This document shows positions 33,442-36,898 of a stretch of DNA of 36,898 bases, in pieces; the first letter of the stretch is position 1, and each line of letters begins with the position of its first letter. A model generated the notes under the pieces. It was not told the origin of the DNA. It did no database searches and saw only the letters and a list, made by a program, of their open reading frames with translations. Source of the stretch: Nostoc sp. FACHB-973 (lineage in GTDB: Bacteria; Cyanobacteriota; Cyanobacteriia; Cyanobacteriales; Nostocaceae); assembly GCF_014698115.1 (NCBI RefSeq), contig NZ_JACJSJ010000084.1:1-36898 (forward strand), in the 5' to 3' direction. A program made the translations under genes and the position numbers.

Positions 33442-34146
33442 ATGTCCTTTAATCTAAAATCCCAAATCCAAAATCTAAAATCAGGGGAGTATCAGTGTCT
33501 AGCTGACTTGAACTTATACGATTCTCCTGAGTGTACCCGCTTAGCAACTCAAGCCGCATCTGGGCGACATTTATGGGTAACATCAAATCATCAGAATTCG
33601 GCGGTTGAGGTGTATTTGCGTGAAGATGACTATCCGGGATGGGTATCTTTTTCAGATTTGGGTGTATTACAACCTGCTACTGTACTTTATCAGGCTGCTA
33701 CATTTTCTGAATCTGAAATTCAAAAACTGCTCGCAGAGGTTATCGATTTTACCCAAAAAGCGATGCAACAATCAAATTATTACCTTTGGGGTGGTACCGT
33801 AGCGCCAAATTATGATTGTTCGGGGTTAATGCAAGCGGCGTTTGCTTCGGTGGGTGTTTGGTTACCGAGAGATGCTTATCAACAGGAAGGATTTACTCAA
33901 CCAATTACCATTGCAGAATTAGCAGCTGGGGATCTGGTATTTTTTGGAACTAGTCAAAAAGCAACCCATGTGGGGCTTTATTTGGCGGATGGTTATTACA
34001 TTCATAGTTCTGGGAAGGAACAGGGACGCAATGGAATTGGGATTGATATTCTTTCGGAACAGGGGGATGCTGTTAGTCAGTCGTACTATCAGCAGCTGCG
34101 AGGTGCTGGTAGAGTTTTTAAGAGTTACGAACCACAGAGACGCTGA
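33442..34146 (+). CDS. NlpC/P60 endopeptidase with SH3b domain
   Basis: 234 residues. The N-terminal SH3b domain (about 15-90, EYQCLADLNLYDSPEC to WVSFSDLG) is followed by the NlpC/P60 peptidase with Cys126 (YDCSGLMQ), His176 (ATHVGLY) and His188 (YIHSSG). It matches closely the Nostoc/Anabaena gamma-D-glutamyl-L-diamino acid endopeptidase of known structure, which cuts stem peptides with a free N-terminal L-Ala during cell-wall recycling. No signal peptide, in keeping with a cytoplasmic recycling enzyme. The first 15 residues (FNLKSQIQNLKS) are encoded by ATCCAAAATCTAAAATC heptamer repeats, so the N-terminus is repeat-derived or the true start lies elsewhere. Confidence 0.93.
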   Translation: MSFNLKSQIQNLKSGEYQCLADLNLYDSPECTRLATQAASGRHLWVTSNHQNSAVEVYLREDDYPGWVSFSDLGVLQPATVLYQAATFSESEIQKLLAEVIDFTQKAMQQSNYYLWGGTVAPNYDCSGLMQAAFASVGVWLPRDAYQQEGFTQPITIAELAAGDLVFFGTSQKATHVGLYLADGYYIHSSGKEQGRNGIGIDILSEQGDAVSQSYYQQLRGAGRVFKSYEPQRR

Positions 34147-34160
34147 GGACACAGAGGAAT

Positions 34161-35165
34161 ATGGGGAGTGGGTTGGTTTATGAAGGGTTGAATGGGGCGA
34201 TTTCGGCAATTGTCCCAGATGTTTCGGTGGTGGTGCCGATACATAATGAAGTGGAAAGTTTACCGTTTTTATTAGAGGCGATCGCATCTACATTATCTTC
34301 TAGTCAGATAAGTTATGAAATCATTTGTGTAGACGATGGTTCTACGGATGGTTCCGGGAAATTTCTCAAGGAAGAAGCGCAAACCCGTTCTGATTTAAAG
34401 GCGGTGATTTTGCGTCGCAACTACGGCCAAACTGCGGCTATGGCTGCTGGATTTCATTATGCACTAGGTAAAGCGATCGTTTCTTTAGATGCTGACTTGC
34501 AAAATGACCCAGCTGATATTCCGATGTTATTGGCTAAGCTGGATGAAGGTTACGATTTGGTGAGTGGTTGGCGACAAAAACGCCAAGATGGTGCGGTAAA
34601 TCGCTTACTTCCTTCTAAAATTGCTAACTGGCTAATTCGCAGCACCACTAGCGTGAATATTCATGACTATGGTTGTTCGCTCAAAGCTTATCGTGCAGAA
34701 CTCTTAGCAGATATGAACCTGTACGGGGAATTACATCGGTTTTTACCTGCTTTGGCATATATTGAAGGAGCGAGAATTACTGAAATGCCCGTGCGTCATC
34801 ACGCCCGCCGCTTTGGTAGTAGTAAGTATGGAATTTGGCGAACTTTTCGAGTGTTGATGGATTTGTTAACCATTTTGTTTATGAAAAAGTTCCTCACACG
34901 CCCGATGCATGTTTTTGGGCTGTTGGGCTTGATTTCAATGGTTTCGGGGACGGTAATCGGCATTTATTTGACGTTCATCAAATTAGCTTTCGGTGAGATG
35001 ATTGGCAATCGCCCTTTACTGATTTTGGCAGTTCTGTTGCTTGTAACTGGAGTGCAGTTGTTTTGCTTTGGTCTTTTAGCAGAATTGCTCATGCGTACAT
35101 ATCATGAATCCCAAGGACGGCCTATCTATCGCGTGCGAGAGGTGGTAGCAAAAAAGGTTAACTAA
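34161..35165 (+). CDS. Family 2 glycosyltransferase with two C-terminal membrane segments
   Basis: 334 residues, of the DPM/GtrB group. SVVVPIHNEVESL starts the GT-A fold, VDDGSTDGS and SLDADLQNDP hold the nucleotide- and metal-binding Asp residues, and FGSSKYGIWRTFRVLMD is the family helix before two membrane segments (about 250-275 and 290-315). Members transfer a sugar from UDP- or GDP-sugar to polyprenyl phosphate at the cytoplasmic face. The ATG at 34161 lies in a CAGAGACGCTGAGGACACAG repeat; a start nearer to the conserved core is possible, because the first 18 residues are not conserved-looking. It is 14 bases after the NlpC gene, so cotranscription is possible. Confidence 0.92.
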   Translation: MGSGLVYEGLNGAISAIVPDVSVVVPIHNEVESLPFLLEAIASTLSSSQISYEIICVDDGSTDGSGKFLKEEAQTRSDLKAVILRRNYGQTAAMAAGFHYALGKAIVSLDADLQNDPADIPMLLAKLDEGYDLVSGWRQKRQDGAVNRLLPSKIANWLIRSTTSVNIHDYGCSLKAYRAELLADMNLYGELHRFLPALAYIEGARITEMPVRHHARRFGSSKYGIWRTFRVLMDLLTILFMKKFLTRPMHVFGLLGLISMVSGTVIGIYLTFIKLAFGEMIGNRPLLILAVLLLVTGVQLFCFGLLAELLMRTYHESQGRPIYRVREVVAKKVN

Positions 35166-35186
35166 CGTAACAATAGTAATGGTTTG

Positions 35187-35330
35187 TCATTAGTCATTGG
35201 TCATTAGTCATTGGTCATTGGTCATTAGTCATTAGTAAATAGTTAAGAGTAAATATTGGTTGACTCTAAACAAAAGACAAAAGACAAAAGACAAATGACA
35301 AAAGACAAATGACAAATGACAAAAAACTCA
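35187..35330. repeat. Inverted pair of heptamer arrays (TCATTRG and GACAAAW)
   Basis: About seven TCATTAG or TCATTGG units (35187-35235) face about eight GACAAAA or GACAAAT units (35274-35330). The reverse complement of the right array resembles the left array, as in the arrays at 21296-21456. Confidence 0.8.
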
Positions 35331-35346
35331 TTAAATTGCATCTACC

Positions 35347-36591
35347 TTGAAAGTATTTAATACCTTTGACACCGAACTGCGGTACAACCTGCTGATTTTA
35401 TTTACAGCAGCCTTATTATTTTGGTCGAGCTTAACTTCGCTCTTACCAACTCTACCTCTTTATTTTGAGTATGTGGGCGCAACTAAGCAAGAAATCGGGA
35501 TTGTAGCGGGGAGTTTTGCTGTTGGTTTATTGCTAACTCGACCGATGCTGGGACGATTAGCTGATGAACGTGGTCGAAAATTTGTCTTGTTGATTGGTAC
35601 GATAGTAGCTGCGATCGCACCTTTTGGTTATTTGGCAACTCAATCCATTGGGCTATTGATCTTGGTGCGGATTTTTCACGGTGTTAGCATTGCCGCTTTT
35701 ACCACTGGCTACAGTGCGTTAGTTGCAGATTTAGCTCCACCGGAAAAACGTGGTGAAATCATTGGTTACATGACTCTAGCAACTCCCATTGGTTTAGCAA
35801 TTGGCCCTGCCTTGGGAAGCTATTTAGAAGCTACAACTGGTTACGGGGTGTTGTTTCTATTTGCTGCTGAGTTGGGTTTTGTCGCTCTCTTGGCAATTGT
35901 ACAAGTCACGAATCCACCAATACAGACAATAGAGCAAACTCAAGACAATAATCAGAAGTTTTGGCGAATTCTCAGTAGCCCACGGGTGAGAATTCCGACT
36001 TTAATTATGTTGCTGGTTGGTTTATCTGCGGGTACTGTACATACTTTTGTGTCGTTGTTCATCAAATCAACTCAGATAGATTTTAATGGTGGGTTATTTT
36101 TTACAGTTGGGGCAATTGCTAGTTTTAGTATCAGGGTATTGGCTGGTAAGGCCAGCGATCGCCTCGGTCGTGGTTTGTTTATCACCATTGGTATAATTTG
36201 TTATACTCTGGCGTTGATACTGCTGTGGCAGGCTCAGAGTGTAAGTAGTTTTTTACTGGCGGCGATTTTTGAAGGTGCTGGTGGTGGTACAGTTATACCG
36301 ATGACTGTGACGATGATGGCAGACCGATCGCTGCCACAAGAACGGGGGCGAGTTTTTGCTATCTGCGTAACTGGGTTTGACCTGGGAATTGCGATCGCTG
36401 CTCCTCTTTTGGGTTCCGTTGCAGAAGTTGTAGGCTATCGCAATATGTTTGGCTACGGTGCTGTAATAACTTCTCTGGCACTTGGGATTTTCTTCACTAA
36501 GTCCAGCAAAGATATCTCTAACTCCTTGCGCTTTGCACTAGGTCGCGCTCCAGATACATATGCTTTAAATAAATTAGAAGTTAACAGCTAG
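35347..36591 (+). CDS. Major facilitator superfamily transporter
   Basis: 414 residues with about twelve membrane segments. The MFS motif A between helices 2 and 3 is clear (RPMLGRLADERGRKF), and a second, worn copy follows helix 8 (ASDRLGRG). The pattern is of drug or sugar efflux permeases; the cargo is unknown. The TTG at 35347 is the only start near the beginning of the conserved region and has no strong ribosome-binding site. A repeat array lies directly upstream, which may have replaced the native leader. Confidence 0.9.
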   Translation: MKVFNTFDTELRYNLLILFTAALLFWSSLTSLLPTLPLYFEYVGATKQEIGIVAGSFAVGLLLTRPMLGRLADERGRKFVLLIGTIVAAIAPFGYLATQSIGLLILVRIFHGVSIAAFTTGYSALVADLAPPEKRGEIIGYMTLATPIGLAIGPALGSYLEATTGYGVLFLFAAELGFVALLAIVQVTNPPIQTIEQTQDNNQKFWRILSSPRVRIPTLIMLLVGLSAGTVHTFVSLFIKSTQIDFNGGLFFTVGAIASFSIRVLAGKASDRLGRGLFITIGIICYTLALILLWQAQSVSSFLLAAIFEGAGGGTVIPMTVTMMADRSLPQERGRVFAICVTGFDLGIAIAAPLLGSVAEVVGYRNMFGYGAVITSLALGIFFTKSSKDISNSLRFALGRAPDTYALNKLEVNS

Positions 36592-36619
36592 GAGCTTAAT
36601 TCCTAACTGCTAACTTCTA
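36575..36619 (+). terminator. Hairpin overlapping the MFS stop codon
   Basis: TAGAAGTTAACAGCTAGGA (36575-36593) pairs with TCCTAACTGCTAACTTCTA (36601-36619) with two mismatches. It includes the last codons of the transporter and ends just before the tRNA gene; it could terminate both convergent transcripts. Confidence 0.5.
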
Positions 36620-36623
36620 AAAA

Positions 36624-36697
36624 CGGGCGAGGAGGGATTCGAACCCCCGACACCGTGGTCCGTAGCCACGTGCTCTAGTCCACTGAGCTACACGCCC
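36624..36697 (-). tRNA. tRNA-Arg (anticodon ACG)
   Basis: 74 nt on the minus strand without an encoded CCA. The D arm (GCTC/GAGC), the anticodon stem CGTGG/CCACG around CTACGGA with anticodon ACG, and the T loop TTCGAAT are all present. The acceptor stem GGGCGTG/CTCGCCC has one T-T mismatch at the sixth pair. ACG is normally edited to ICG and reads CGU, CGC and CGA. Confidence 0.95.
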
Positions 36698-36730
36698 TTG
36701 ACAAGAAACTATATTAACACTTCTCACTAA

Positions 36731-36898
36731 ATGACGCAAGATAATTTTCCATCTAATTTTGACAACTTAACCCACCTAGATGATCGAGGACAAGCACAGA
36801 TGGTGGATGTGTCTGAAAAAGCACCCACGATCCGCCAAGCAGTAGCCGCTGCCAAGGTGCGGATGCTGCCGACAACCTTTGCTGCAATTCAAGCCGGA
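36731..36898 (+). CDS. moaC: Cyclic pyranopterin monophosphate synthase, N-terminal part
   Basis: The first 56 codons are in the window; the gene runs off the end. HLDDRGQAQMVDVSEKAPTI followed by RQAVAAAKVRM is the conserved MoaC start. MoaC converts 3',8-cyclo-GTP, made by MoaA, to cyclic pyranopterin monophosphate in molybdenum cofactor synthesis, needed for example by nitrate reductase. It is divergent from the tRNA-Arg gene, 33 bases apart. Confidence 0.9.
   Translation, partial: MTQDNFPSNFDNLTHLDDRGQAQMVDVSEKAPTIRQAVAAAKVRMLPTTFAAIQAG

Overview
The window looks like chromosomal DNA of a filamentous cyanobacterium of the Nostocaceae. The reasons are the 3' end of psbA (photosystem II D1), a complete petN (cytochrome b6f), very frequent GCGATCGC (HIP1) octamers, heptamer-type short tandem repeats between genes, long multi-PAS and multi-GAF sensor kinases, a Ser/Thr-kinase/His-kinase fusion, and an NlpC/P60 protein of the type known from Nostoc. 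No phage, integrase or intact transposase gene is visible. Most of the window is housekeeping and accessory signalling DNA with heavily repeat-laden intergenic regions.

Layout. 1-1117: psbA end with terminator, then recR (whose usual start codon appears lost). 1141-1450: a 62-bp minisatellite. 1483-4725: hybrid PAS histidine kinase. 5015-6921: small unknown membrane protein, a cluster of small stem-loops, and a NupC-type nucleoside transporter. 7331-10817: lipid-A-disaccharide-synthase-related protein and an ABC exporter, separated by nested inverted-repeat (MITE-like) elements. 11299-16905: giant Ser/Thr kinase-ATPase-GAF-histidine kinase with a repeat-derived insertion; then a small PepSY-like membrane protein. 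17800-20596: divergently arranged amidohydrolase, cysteine (isochorismatase-like) hydrolase and cupin, with a perfect NtcA-type motif in the shared intergenic region; probably a nitrogen-compound salvage cluster. 20600-22070: repeat-rich gene-poor stretch with a 63-bp minisatellite related to the one at 1141. 22071-26500: a three-gene unit, CHAT (caspase-like) protease with TPRs, a small protein, and a coiled-coil protein with two C-terminal membrane segments. This is the best candidate for a little-described conflict or cell-death system. 26616-29723: four-GAF histidine kinase, three of whose GAFs carry a Cys at the bilin-attachment position of cyanobacteriochromes. 30146-30404: petN and a 54-residue membrane protein. 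30611-31071: remnant of a third, related kinase. 31180-36591: membrane protein, DEDDh exonuclease, head-to-head serine hydrolase and NlpC/P60 endopeptidase, GT2 glycosyltransferase, MFS transporter. 36624-36898: tRNA-Arg(ACG) and the 5' end of moaC.

A theme across the window is that intergenic repeats have moved into coding sequences. Heptamer repeats or hairpin repeats form the linker of the PAS kinase, a 60-residue block in the Ser/Thr kinase, a Ser-rich block in the CHAT protein, the C-termini of the cysteine hydrolase, exonuclease and ABC transporter, and the N-terminus of the NlpC protein. A second theme is a family of about 29-bp palindromes (GTAG...AGC-ANT-GCT...CTAC) whose arms differ between copies but keep pairing.
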